Below are positions 1 through 10,839 of a stretch of 64,000 bases of DNA, piece after piece. Origin of the DNA: Parapristionchus giblindavisi (lineage: Eukaryota > Nematoda > Chromadorea > Rhabditida > Diplogasteridae); the NCBI GenBank assembly GCA_943737045.1, contig CALSFV010000276.1, positions 62,001 to 126,000 on the forward strand, read 5' to 3'. The position numbers were made by a program, and so were the translations under genes. Under the pieces are notes generated by a model, which saw nothing but the letters and a program-made list of their open reading frames with translations, was not told the origin of the DNA and did no database searches. Position 1 is the stretch's first letter, and each line of letters opens with the position of its first letter.

Positions 1-1150
1 AGCTTAGCTTTATCATTCAACACTATTCTAACGTACCTGTTATGGTGTTTTCTTTTTTTCAAAACATCGTTTGTTATGATAGCTGATGATCCATGATTTA
101 TTTGTTGTTCTGACGGAAAAGAATGTGATACAAAGAGGAAGTGCTATGACTCTTCGATTTTTGGCCAAATAGGTGCATTTTGCACTCATTTTTTTCTCTC
201 TTTTCTATAACTTTTCCCATGAACTGTGATTAAATATCGACCGCTGAAATTCAGATATCATATCTACGTTTAAGGTGATGCTTATCTTTACATATGATTA
301 ATCGAGTCTTGATTTTACCGTAAGGTTCTCCAATTGGACTAGCATCGTTGTTAAAAATTGTCTATTGTGTATGACTCTCTCAATTCGCGTTTATGGAGGG
401 TGAATGCGCTGGACTGTAGGTCTTAATAAATCATACGAAGTCAGCACGCGTACGTTATTTATATTATATAACCATGCAATATTGAAATAGTTAATTATAA
501 GACCCGATGTTTCGGCCAGGGGTTCCAGAAAGCGGATGTTGAAACTAAAAGAAAATAAACACAATATGAGTGAGAGAACGTAAACAATGGTGAGTGTTGC
601 TTTATTTTCTTTTATTTTTGCAACTTTTTAACAGTGATTGACTATTCGTAACGGATGAAAGTGCGAGGAGAGATAGTGATAATGGGCATGGAATGAAGAT
701 CAGAGAGTAAGTGTAAGCTCTCGCTTATGAGAGAACTCTGAACTTCCTCCCTTCATATTCTTCCCACATCATACATATTCCATCTTTGACTGGGACCAAC
801 TACATTATGCTGATTGTTGGTAAAGTTCTCTCTCTCTCTCCTGAAATATATATTCGGAATGTTCTTCTTATTCTCTTCTTATTCTCTTCCTTTATACATA
901 TATATTGCATTAATTTCAAAGAAGAAGATGCTTCAATATTCTCATCGACATTACTTAAATCATTAAACTTAATTTTATAAATTATCTTCATGCTAAGCGT
1001 GGAGACAAATATTTATAATGTAATGTCTTTTAACCAATGTTAAATTGCCAGGAACAAAGTTTCTATGTAAAAGCAATTCCAATTCAATGCACAAGGTGAA
1101 CAGAAAACTGTCGATCTTAAGTACACTGTTTATTTAATTTCATGGATTGA
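1..1150. other. 3' flank of the lectin gene, no gene seen
   Basis: AT-rich sequence downstream of the lectin gene. It holds only short open frames with no splice-site pattern and no family resemblance. The only functional element I can name is the polyadenylation signal of the lectin gene at its right edge. Confidence 0.5.
1129..1134 (-). terminator. Polyadenylation signal of the lectin gene
   Basis: On the minus strand an AATAAA hexamer lies 16 bases beyond the TAA stop of the lectin gene. That is a short but normal spacing for nematode 3' ends. Confidence 0.6.
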
Positions 1151-4100
1151 TTACAAATTGTACAATCCAATCGAGAATCCTCTTCCACGATTCTTTGATT
1201 TGGCAATGAATTCCATAGTGAAGACTGGTCCAGTTGATTGATATGTACGAACCATGGCGTTACTCTGACCGGTCACACTGAAATGTTATAATAGACTCAA
1301 AGTTTTGTTTCAACATTTTAGATAGTTTGATGAAATTAATAGGTGAGTAAAGAAACCGATTACATATCAGACAAAGGTCTCGGTTTTACCATCAAGCCTA
1401 TATAGACAAATAACATTTTGCAGATTAGATTTTGAGAGCGTTAGTTTTGCATAATCTTTTTAATCGAATATCAGATGACAGAATCAGTTAAAAGTATGGC
1501 ATACTCTATTTATAATACAATTAACTTTTAAAGGATCACTTACATATCAACGAAATTGGAATTAGTATTGGGTCCATCGTAGAGATAGAGGAAATCACCA
1601 GTGGCATCGAGATCCGTGAAATCTTTAAAGAAAATAACGAATGATTTGCTACTAATCGAAATGTACATCGAACAGTACAAATAATTTCCCTCTAACTTTA
1701 ATTAAATTAAGCTTACCGATTTCAATGGCTAGTCTTTTATTATTTTGCGAATAGAAAGAGTAGAGGCAATCGATATTCGAAGGATAAGTATTAGGCCAGT
1801 TTGGAGAGTAAACCTGTAATGATTAAAAGAATGTCATGTCCTAATTTGAACTCCGCTCTTTTCACACTATCTCTCGTAGACTGGGTGAATGAAAGGGGAG
1901 ATCACTGTTATTATTATCGTTATTATCTTTATTTATATTTCGTTTCATTATCATATCTATATGTATTATAATATGCGTAAAGATATTATTATAGAGCAAA
2001 GGCATTTTGGAGATTTCCAAGAATCATTGATGTTTTAGTTGTGGAAGATGATACGCTATTCTCACTTATCGAGAGATTGAGTTATAATGGAGAAAATGCT
2101 CACAAAGGTATCAGCAGTATAGTTGAGATTGGCAATTGGACAATCGTAGGGAAGATGAGTAATATACGTAGTAGGAAGAGTAATAGTAGAAGCAATTGTA
2201 GGAAGAGGCGTAGTAAAGACGGCCGAAGTTGGGAGAACTGAAATTTTGTTATTACAGTTACGTCTTCCATCGCAACCATTCTAATTTTTATTTTCTCATA
2301 GTTGTCTTTTAAGCAACTTTTAAATGATAGGATAATCTTCGATAGTCTCACTATTTTTTTTGAATAGAAAAATATGCAATATTTTCTTAGTAGTGAATTT
2401 TCCAGTTATTGTTCCATCCTCCGGATTCTACAGTATTTGTTCTTCGTGTTGTCAGTGCTCTTTGAACATAAGCGACTAAATACAGTGAACTCTTTAATTC
2501 CCTCTCTCCGTTTCCCCCATACCTAATTCCCGAATTTAATTTTATCACTTGTTGTCACATTTATTCAATGTAAGATAAATAAATAAATTAATTAATTAAT
2601 GGGCAAGACAGTTACCATTTTCTATCTTAGTGAACGTGGCTTCCCAACCGGTTCCTGAAGGCTGCGTAGATGTTACGAACGCCATCTGAAATATCATGCA
2701 CCATGATTGCGAATTATCAAAATAAGTTACCTTCAGAAGGTTCTGAGTTGTATTGAAGACTTGATTTGAAGTGATCGAGCCGGAAAGACTGTAAATAGAG
2801 CCTCTCGCCTGATATCTATTATCTGATGCCAAAGAAACAATACCGTAAATAGGAAAATCTGATCCCAATTCAAGAGAAAACTTACATAGCCATGGGTTGG
2901 ATGAATTCCATACCATCATAGAGGTACAATAGAGTATTGTTATCGGTAGAGAATGCAGGGAACGATATTGAAACCTAGACGAATTTGATCATATCACTCT
3001 TGAACATGGATTGAGAAACAATGAATACATTTAATGTAAGAATTAGAATAACAGTTGATTATCAAACCAAATTTCAAAGATATTAACCCCTATATAAAAG
3101 ATCGCAATTCGACCGATTTACCGCGGTAGGTTTTTTGGAATTTGTTCTATCAGGATGTTGTGCCGAATATACCAGATTCCGGCTACTGGGGTTTTCGACC
3201 ACGCCGGATCGAATGGCACTGGTCCCGAGCCGATCCGGAGCCGTCTTTTAGGTGAAACGACGGATGTCGGGTTTTTTGCACATTTTGGCGCCAAACTTGA
3301 TATTAAGTGAGTCAAAAATTAAAAGTTGGTATACGAAAATGATCACAAGACTTGGGACAATCTAAATCATATTTTTGCCGATTTTTCCCAATCACGGGTT
3401 GCCGCGAGATTAACGTTCGAAGTTGGCGGAGAGCAAAAAAATGCAAAAATCGGGCGCGCATAATTTGATTGCTCGAAATCGGCTCTATAACTTTTTGAGA
3501 TTAAGACTTATATTAAACAACTTTTTACGGCGCATCTTTTGGTGCTAACGCCATGCGCCTTGTCCCCCGGGATTATGACGAAATAGACCTGGGAAAAAAT
3601 CCGGAAAGTAGGTTTTTCGCGATTTTCACCTATTCAACTTAATTTTCTCGTCCCGGCTCCTGAAAGTAAATTGTACAACTCGATGCGGCGCAACTTTTCC
3701 CTTTTGGACCCAACTCATTTCGTGCAATATACGCGGAGCTGGGCGGTCGCGAAAAATGGTCGATTTTTAACTTTTTCAAAAAACTCAAATTTCGCACCTT
3801 TTTTATTCAACCAAGATATGCTCATGTTGTAGCCCTTGAAAAACTGATTTAGAAAAACTATGTCACTACACCTCCGCACGACCTCTTTGTACCGCGAAAA
3901 ATCGCCGAAAAGATGCGAAAACACGATTTTGCCAGTTTTCTTGGTTAAACTTAGTTTTAAAATTGTTTTAGGCGTTTTATATGGCAAAGAAAGTTGTAGC
4001 GCGACTCTTTACGCGTCGATTGGTGTATAACCTGACTATATTTAGAAATAAAATGAACCCATGGCGTCGAGGTAAAGAGGTACTACTCTAAAATCACCGA

Positions 4101-7100
4101 GCGGGTTCGAACCCCGGTTCGATCCAAAACTTTTGCTGATTTTTCCTGACTGAAATAAAGTGTTCTAGGGTAGTTTTTTGCGCTAAGAATGATGAAACAA
4201 GTTATTTTGAGTCATTCTGAGCTGGAAATTATGTCATGCATGACTCTTAACTATTCAATTGATATCTGTAGCGACATTCATTCAGTTTAACGACATTTTT
4301 CGATAATATTGAGACAAACATTGATCCTAAGACATCCGGAAAATGTCGGAAAGCTTATGAACGAGTCCACGAATGAGTTTCATGTTATGCAATATAGAAA
4401 ATGGGGGGTTGGGGGGGTGTCCCCCCCAAACAATCAAAAGGTCGAGCTTGCTTCCAAGTAATTTTGCCGTACAAAATTCAGAGTAAATACTTTTATGTTG
4501 TCATTTTTCATATATTTTTTCGACAAATCGTTTAATAAGTCAGAAAACAAGATACTGAGCGACTCGAGCAGTCTAGACGGAAGGGAGTAATTGAGGCGGA
4601 TGGGCGCGCAGCGCCCTTCCGCGCTAGCGAAATGCTCCTCAAGCACTAAAAGTATAAAACGCTCAGAAGTAAAACAATTTTCGGCTCTGCCCCTAGCACT
4701 GCTAGTTAACCCCTATATAAAAGATCGCAATTCGACCGATTTACTGGGATAGGTTTTTTGAAATTTGTTCTATCAGGATGTTGGGTGATTTATGCCAGAT
4801 TCCGGCTACTGGGGTTTTCGACCACGCCGGATCGAATGGCACTGGTCCCGAGCCGATCCGGAGCCGTCTTTTAGGTGAAACGCCGGCTCTCGGGTTTTTT
4901 GCACATTTTGGCGCAGAACTTGGTGTCAAGTATATCAAAAATTTAAAGTTGGTATACCAAAATGACCACAAGACTTGGGGCAATCTAAATCATATTTTTG
5001 CCGATTTTTCCGATTTACTGGTAGCCAGGAAATTGCGCTCAAAGTTGGCGGAGGGCAAAAAAAGGCGAAAATCGAAATGCCCAAATATAAATGCTCAAAA
5101 ACTGTTCTGTCATTTTTTGAGATTAAGACTTATGTTAAACAACTTTTTGCGGCGCATCTTTTGGTACTAGCGCCGTGTGCTTTGTCGGACTCGGTGATGA
5201 CGAAATAGACCTCGGAAGAAATCCGGAAAGTAGGTTTTTCGCAATTTTCACCTATTCAACTTAATTTTCGCGTCCCGGCTCCTGAAAGTAAATTGTACAA
5301 CTCGAAGAGACGCAACTTTTTGCTTTTGGACCCAACTCATTTGGTTTAGTATTCGCGGAGTTGCGCGGTCGCGAAAAATGGCCCATTTTTAACTTTTTCA
5401 AAAAACTCAAATTTCGCACCTTTTTTATTCAACCAAACTATGCTCATGTTGTAGCGCTTGAAAAACTAATTTAGAAAAACTATGTCTCTTCACCTCCGCA
5501 CGACCTCTTTGCACCGCGAAAAATCGCCGAAAAGGTGCGAAAACACGATTTTGCCAGTTTTATTGGTTAAACTTATTTTTAAAATTGTTTTACGCGTTTA
5601 ATATGGCAAAGAAAGTTGTAGCCCCACTCTTTGCGCGTCGATTGGTGTATAATATGACCATACTCAGAAACAAAATGAACCCATGGCGTCGAGGTAAAGA
5701 GGTACTACTCTGAAAACACCGAGCGGGTTCGAACCCCGGTTCGATCCAAAACTTTTGCTGATTTTTCCTGACTGAAAGAAAGTGTTCTAGGGTAGTTTTT
5801 TGTGCTAAGAATGATGAAACAGGTTGTTCTGAGCCATTCTGAGCTGGAAATTATGTCATGCATGACTCTAAATTCTTACCTCGCTTCAATTGATATCTGT
5901 AGCGACATTCATTCAGTTCAACGAAATTTTTCGATAATATTGAGACAAACATTGATCTTAAGACATCCACAAAATGTCGGAAAGCTTATGAACGAGTCCA
6001 CAAATGTGTTTCGTGTCAAAAAATATAGAAAATGGGGGGTTGGGGGGGTGTCCCCCCCAAACAATCAAAAGCTTACGCCAACTTCTTCCAAGTAATTGTG
6101 CCGTTCAGAATTCAAAGCAAATAGTTTTATGTTGTCGTTTTTCATATATTTTTTCGACAAATCGTCTAATAAGTCAGAAAACAAGAGAAAAGTGTCCATA
6201 CTGGGCGACTCGGGCAGTCTATGCGGAAGGGTGCGCAGCACCCTTCCGCGCTAGCGCAATGCTCCTCCCGTGCTTCAAGTATAATAATGAAACGCTCAGA
6301 AGTAAAACAATTTTCGGCTCTGCCTCTAGCACTGCTAGTTAACCCCTATATAAAAGATCGCAATTCGACCGATTTACTGCGGTGGGTTTTTTGAAATTTC
6401 TTTTGTCAAGACGTTGTGCCTTTTATACCAGATTTCGGCTACTGGGGTTTTCGACCACGCCGGATCGAATGGCACTGGTCCCGAGCCGATCCGGAGCCGT
6501 CTTTTAGGTGAAACGCCGGCTCTCGGGTTTTTTGCACATTTTGGAGCAGAACTTGGTAATAAGTATATCAAAAATTAAAAGTTGGTATATAAAAATGACC
6601 ACAAGACTTGGGGCAATCTAAATCATATTTTTGCCGATTTTTCCCATTCACGGTTTTTCCGGAAATTCAGGTCAAAGTTGGCGGAGAGCAAAAAAAGGCG
6701 AAAATCAAAATGCCGAAATATGATTGCTCAAAAACTGTTCAGACGATTTTTGAGATTAAGACTTATGTTGAACAACTTTTTGCGGCGCATCTTATGGTGC
6801 TAATGCCGTTTCGATTTGCATATGGTTTTGATGACGAAATAGGCCTGTGAAGAAAACCGGGAAGTAGGTTTTTCGCGATTTTCAACTATTCAACTTAATT
6901 TTCGCGTCCCGGCTCCTGAAAGTAAATTGTAGAACTCGATGAGGCGCAACTTTTTGCTTTTGGACCCAACTCATTTGGTTTAGTATTCGCCGAGCTGTGC
7001 GGTCGCGAAAAATGGTCGATTTTAAACTTTTTCAAAAAACTCAAATTTCGCACCTTTTGTTTCTCTCCAAACTATGCTCATGTTGTAGCGCTTGAAAAAC

Positions 7101-10100
7101 TGATTTAGAAAAACTATGCCTCTTCACCTCCGCACGACCTCTTTGTACCGCGAAAAATCGCCGAAAAGGTGCAAAAACACGATTTTAACAGTTTTCGAGG
7201 TTAAATTTATTTTGGAAATTGTTTTACGCGTTTTATGTGGCAAAGAAAGTTGTAGTCCCACTCTTTACGCGTCGATTGGTGTATAACATTACTATATTTA
7301 GAAATAAAATGAACTCATGGCGTCGAGGTAAAGAGGTACCACTCTAAAAACACCGAGCGGGTTCGAACCCCGGTTCGATCCAAAACTTTTGCTGATTTTT
7401 CCTGACTGAAAGAAAGTATCCTTGGGTAATTTTATGTGCCAAGAATGATGAAACAACTTGTTTTGAGTCATTCTGAGCAGGAAAACATGTCATGCATGAC
7501 TCTTAACTCTTACCTCGGTTCAATTGATATCTGTAGCGACATTCATTCAGTTCAACGAAATTTTTCGATAATATTGAGACAAACATTGATCCTAAGACAT
7601 CCACAAAATGTCGGAAAGCTTATGAACGAGTCCACAAATGTGTTTCGTGTCAAACAATATAGAAAATGGGGGGTTGGGGGGGTGTCCCCCCCAAACAATC
7701 AAAAGCATACGCCAACTGCATCCAAGTAATTTTGCCGTTCAAAATTCAAAGCAAATAGTTTTATGTTGTCGTTTTTCATATATTTTTTCGACAAATTGTC
7801 TAATAAATCAGAAAACAAGAGAAAGTGTCCATACTTGGCGACTCGAGCATTCTATGCGGAAGGGTGCGCAGCACCCTTCCGCGCTAGCGCAATGCTCCTC
7901 CCGTGCTTCAAGTATAATAATGAAACGCTCAGAAGTAAAACAATTTTCGGCTCTGCCCCTAGCACTGCTAGTTTATATAAGATAGGATTGCTCGGTATCA
8001 CTATTGAATAAAGTATTTATACCGTTGTGTTTACGGGTGCAGCAATCATGTACTCGCATGTTTCGTCTGCCGGAATGGCCACGGGGAAACCGGGAGAGTA
8101 AATCTAAAAGGGACCATTATGCATCCACTGACCTTCTACCATGTAATAAGAGCAATCAGGATGGGAAACTTATAATAGGAAGGTAAAACGGATAATACTA
8201 ACGTGGAGAAAACGAGGAATGTATATTTTAAGCAACACTCACTGTTCCTGCGTCGTAGAAATATTGCATCGTGGGACACACTGATGGTGCAAGGGTTGGG
8301 GAAGGCCCTTCTGAAAAATATGTATAAAAAATAAATGATTTTCAAATGTGTCTTGATTTCAGCGATTTTGTCTGGCTACGAGACAACTTTAGTTTTTTCA
8401 ACAATTAATGCAAATTCAAAAACTTTCTGCCTAAACTATTGGATTGCTTAGGATTGGGATAACCCACGTTCTCTCCAGCACACATAGGGTAGTTTAGTGT
8501 TGCAGGGTACATTGGTCCATTGGCCAATGTATCCGAATTCCTGGTACATGAGCAACTGTACACACGTTCCGAAATATGTATTGGGGAACTCTGAAATAAA
8601 AGCCTCAAATATCACAATTTTTTTTTATAAAAATGTGACGAATCCACTCACGAGCAGCCCAGTTAGTGTAGTTATATGAAGATCCGTCCATCCATGAATA
8701 TGATCTTGAATTACCTGAATTGACATATTACGTATCGACAATAATAGAAAAATTTCTTTTTTTCCCACTTGGAATGATGAGAGAGAATAATTAATAGCAA
8801 TGATAAACAAATAATACTAACTATCATAAGTGAGTCCATTGTAGATATTCTCGTATACTCCAGATGCATTAGCGAGTTGCTGGTAGAAAATATTGTCCTA
8901 AAAATAGATGTAACAAGATATGAGAGAAGGTTAAATTGTGTTTTTTTTATTCATGATCAATCGATTGCGCAAAAAAGCTGTTCTTCGCTATATAAGTTTC
9001 GAACGAAACTAATAATTTTTTAACCAACTGAAATTATTATTGTATTTTGATTATTGTTAACCTGTTCTGAGTGAATGCTAGCCAGTTTTCCTCCTCGAAG
9101 GTCACAGTCAAATGCAGCGTCATCCAAAGTACGAGGTATATTTACAACCGCGACGCAACCGCCCGCGTACTCGACATAGTCACCATCGCACACTTCTGAT
9201 AATTGGATGGTATTTAATTAATAAAGATGAAATCTCTCTGATTATACACAATTGTGAAAATAGCCCCACTAAGTCCTTATAAGTTCAAAGTGCATTCAAA
9301 GTGCGTTCATGATCTCACGATAGTGCATTCATTAACTTAGAGTTGTTTCTTTCAGGGCAATAGATTATTGTTAGCAGTAGCAGAATATGAGACTTACTAG
9401 AAGCACTTCTTTGACATACAAATGATCCTACGGGTGATGCACAATTCCATGAGTACCATAGGTCATCCACTGATGAGAGATGGGCGCAGTTACCGTAAGA
9501 TATCGTTGGCTTTCCTGGAAAATATTTCGAATTATTGATTGATTTTTTGTAATTTTAATTATTGAATGAAGAGCACACGATATAATTCAATTTTATTGAA
9601 AGAGTAATCGATTCAAAGCGATTCCACAATTTGATTTTTCAATTGGGAAAGGTTTGATATATAAAATAGTATACCAGAAGGGAAGTTTTCATAATCGTAT
9701 GGAGTTCCATCAGTCCATGAACATTCAGTCTCATTATTGCATCTCAATCCAATCAGAGGAGAAGTTTGACCGAATATCGGATACAGACTTGTCGATTGCT
9801 TAAATATTCATGCTCATTTTACTCTCCACATTGCAGTACTCTCTCGCATATAAATTAAGCATTGTCAGAGCGGAGTAAAGACTAAATTAGATTTGGGTGT
9901 TACTATAAAGATCCATCAGCATTCATATATGCACCGAAAACAATCGAAATAGAAGTAGGCTCTACATTATAGACACCGTGTACACTTGAATGGTATTCAA
10001 TGCTTTGTTGTCAAAGAAGTGCACCGTTGATTTGACAATTTGAACTGCGTGACGTGGTGTTAAATGTTTCAAGTAAGGTGTAATTTCAAGGGTAAATCGA

Positions 10101-10760
10101 TATAATATCCAACCTGTAGACTATGAATGGAAGCAAGATGTCCTCCATCACCAATACACGTTGCTTCTGCTGTAGTGAAGTCGTAGTACAAAGTGAACAC
10201 CTATGAGAGAACAATGAAATATTATATGAAATTAGGAAATATTTTACAAAGTTACATTCTTTCTCAGGTGTTTGAATCCTTGCATGATCCCAGTAAAATT
10301 CGTGCAATTAGTGGCATGATCATGCAGGGAATATACTCGAGTCATGCATGGATTATCCGTGATCATGCATGGATTCTGTCATTCCATGCATGATCACGGA
10401 AAATTCGTGCATGATCACGGAAGATCCATGCATGATCACGAACGATGGATATTCCATGCATGATCATGCATGGAATCTCGAATCATGCATGATTATACTT
10501 GTATTCGTGATCATGCAAGGATTTCAACACCAGAGTTATATACATTCATATATTCTGTATATGTTTTTCATAAGTGATACAATATTTCAACAACAGTATT
10601 CTGACTTTGCACAAGCATTTATTTCATTTTTGTACGAATAAATATTTTGTTAAAGTAGTTGACTCACCTTATAGCAATCTCCTCCGACCAAAGTGTAATC
10701 ATTGGGACATGCAGCGAAAACTAACGATATGCCTAACAGGAATGAGAAAGGCAACAGCAT
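1151..10760 (-). CDS. Secreted CTLD-CTLD-CUB-CUB protein (C-type lectin family)
   Basis: Seventeen exons rebuilt by eye: 10760-10668, 10200-10114, 9798-9675, 9514-9398, 9195-9062, 8897-8822, 8714-8652, 8590-8468, 8310-8243, 8103-8023, 2974-2886, 2788-2731, 2685-2616, 2237-2104, 1813-1717, 1622-1544, 1277-1151. They total 1620 nt with every splice phase agreeing, giving 539 aa. Residues 1-17 are a signal peptide (MLLPFSFLLGISLVFAA). CTLD1 is about 18-140 (CPNDYTLVGGDCYK, YDFTTAEATC, WTDGTPYDYENF, ending W-NC...FVCQ). CTLD2 is about 141-272 (CDGDYVEYAGGC, SWMDGSSYNYTNW, GQWTNVPCN). CUB1 is about 285-393 (IYSPGFP, LYLYDG, LSG). A Thr/Ser/Pro-rich linker at 395-425 precedes CUB2 at 428-539 (VYSPNWPNTYPSNIDC, LYLYDGP). 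No EPN or QPD sugar-binding triplet is visible in either CTLD, so classical mannose or galactose binding is not predicted. Nematode clec genes of this kind are often gut-expressed and pathogen-responsive; that role is inference. Intron 10 (2975-8022) is unusually long because of a tandem repeat. Confidence 0.9.
4061..4125 (+). other. tRNA-like A/B-box module, repeat unit 1
   Basis: A-box-like TGGCGTCGAGG at 4062-4072 and B-box GGGTTCGAACCCC at 4103-4115, spaced about as in an intronless tRNA. The T-arm can form (four of five stem pairs), but the flanks do not pair as an acceptor stem, so this is a tRNA-like promoter relic rather than a tRNA gene. Confidence 0.6.
4409..4429. other. TTG7-TGT-C7AA perfect hairpin, unit 1
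   Basis: A perfect 9-bp stem with a 3-base loop, preceded by a further run of six G. The same structure recurs unchanged at 6040-6060 and 7674-7694 in the other two units. Confidence 0.85.
4596..4622. other. GC-rich hairpin near the unit 1 end
   Basis: Twelve-base arms around a GCA loop, with one T-T mismatch. Its counterparts at 6223-6249 and 7856-7882 are perfect, and a C-G pair here is a T-A pair there, a compensatory change that supports selection for, or repair of, the structure. Confidence 0.75.
5683..5747 (+). other. tRNA-like A/B-box module, repeat unit 2
   Basis: Same A-box and B-box words and spacing as in unit 1, with the sequence between them slightly diverged. Confidence 0.6.
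6223..6249. other. GC-rich hairpin near the unit 2 end
   Basis: Perfect 12-bp stem with a GCA loop (GCGGAAGGGTGC and its complement). Unit 3 has the same at 7856-7882. Confidence 0.8.
7317..7381 (+). other. tRNA-like A/B-box module, repeat unit 3
   Basis: Third copy of the module, with A and B box words unchanged. Confidence 0.6.
10263..10535. mobile_element. Fold-back MITE copy 1 (2-bp TT duplication)
   Basis: Ends are CTCAGGTGTTTGAATCC and its near complement GGATTTCAACACCAGAG. The body is a chain of ATCCATGCATGATCACGG words in both orientations, so the whole element can fold on itself. It lies in lectin intron 1 and is flanked by TT on both sides. Copy 2 is at 31158-31436. Confidence 0.75.
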
Positions 10761-10765
10761 TGTGT

Positions 10766-10772
10766 CTGAAAA
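10766..10772 (-). promoter_or_regulatory. Possible trans-splice acceptor of the lectin gene
   Basis: TTTTCAG on the minus strand ends five bases before the lectin start codon, with no plausible upstream coding exon. In nematodes such a site typically accepts a spliced leader. It leaves only about 30 bases before the 3' end of the RTE retrotransposon insertion, so the lectin outron and promoter must lie in or beyond that element. Confidence 0.45.
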
Positions 10773-10839
10773 TGATGAATATTTTACAGGAACTAATAAT
10801 ACGATTACGATTTACGATTTGAACACATTTATCTAGAGG

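Larger units (their letters stand above)
3083..7972. repeat. Three head-to-tail copies of a 1.63-kb repeat in lectin intron 10
   Basis: Units start with TTAACCCCTATATAAAAGATC at 3083, 4706 and 6339 and run 1623, 1633 and about 1634 bases, so this is one perfectly phased tandem array. It fills almost the whole 5.0-kb intron. Copies are similar along their full length with scattered substitutions and small indels. Each unit carries, in order: a 5' block, a tRNA-like A/B-box module, a G7-TGT-C7 hairpin, a GC-rich 12-bp hairpin, and a 3' end with the short palindrome CTAGCACTGCTAG. No unit keeps a long reading frame common to all three copies. I do not recognise the family; ends in CTAG followed by T and a subterminal hairpin recall Helitrons/Helentrons, but the 5' end does not fit. 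Confidence 0.9.

Noticed and set aside
3083..3110. Helitron identity for the tandem repeat
   Set aside because: The 3' CTAG and hairpin fit loosely, but the 5' end is not TC and no Rep/helicase coding is present; left as an open question.
4061..4125. A real tRNA gene (also at 5683, 7317, 28970, 29471, 31714, 32365)
   Set aside because: A and B boxes are present, but acceptor stems do not pair and anticodon arms are broken, so no functional tRNA is supported.
5170..5220. Hammerhead ribozyme core (TGATGACGAAA) in the tandem repeat
   Set aside because: Stem II is missing and the other two units have diverged cores, so the catalytic fold cannot form.
3083..7972. Short open frames shared by the tandem units as protein genes
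   Set aside because: Frames shift between units and match no family; similarity is at the DNA level only.
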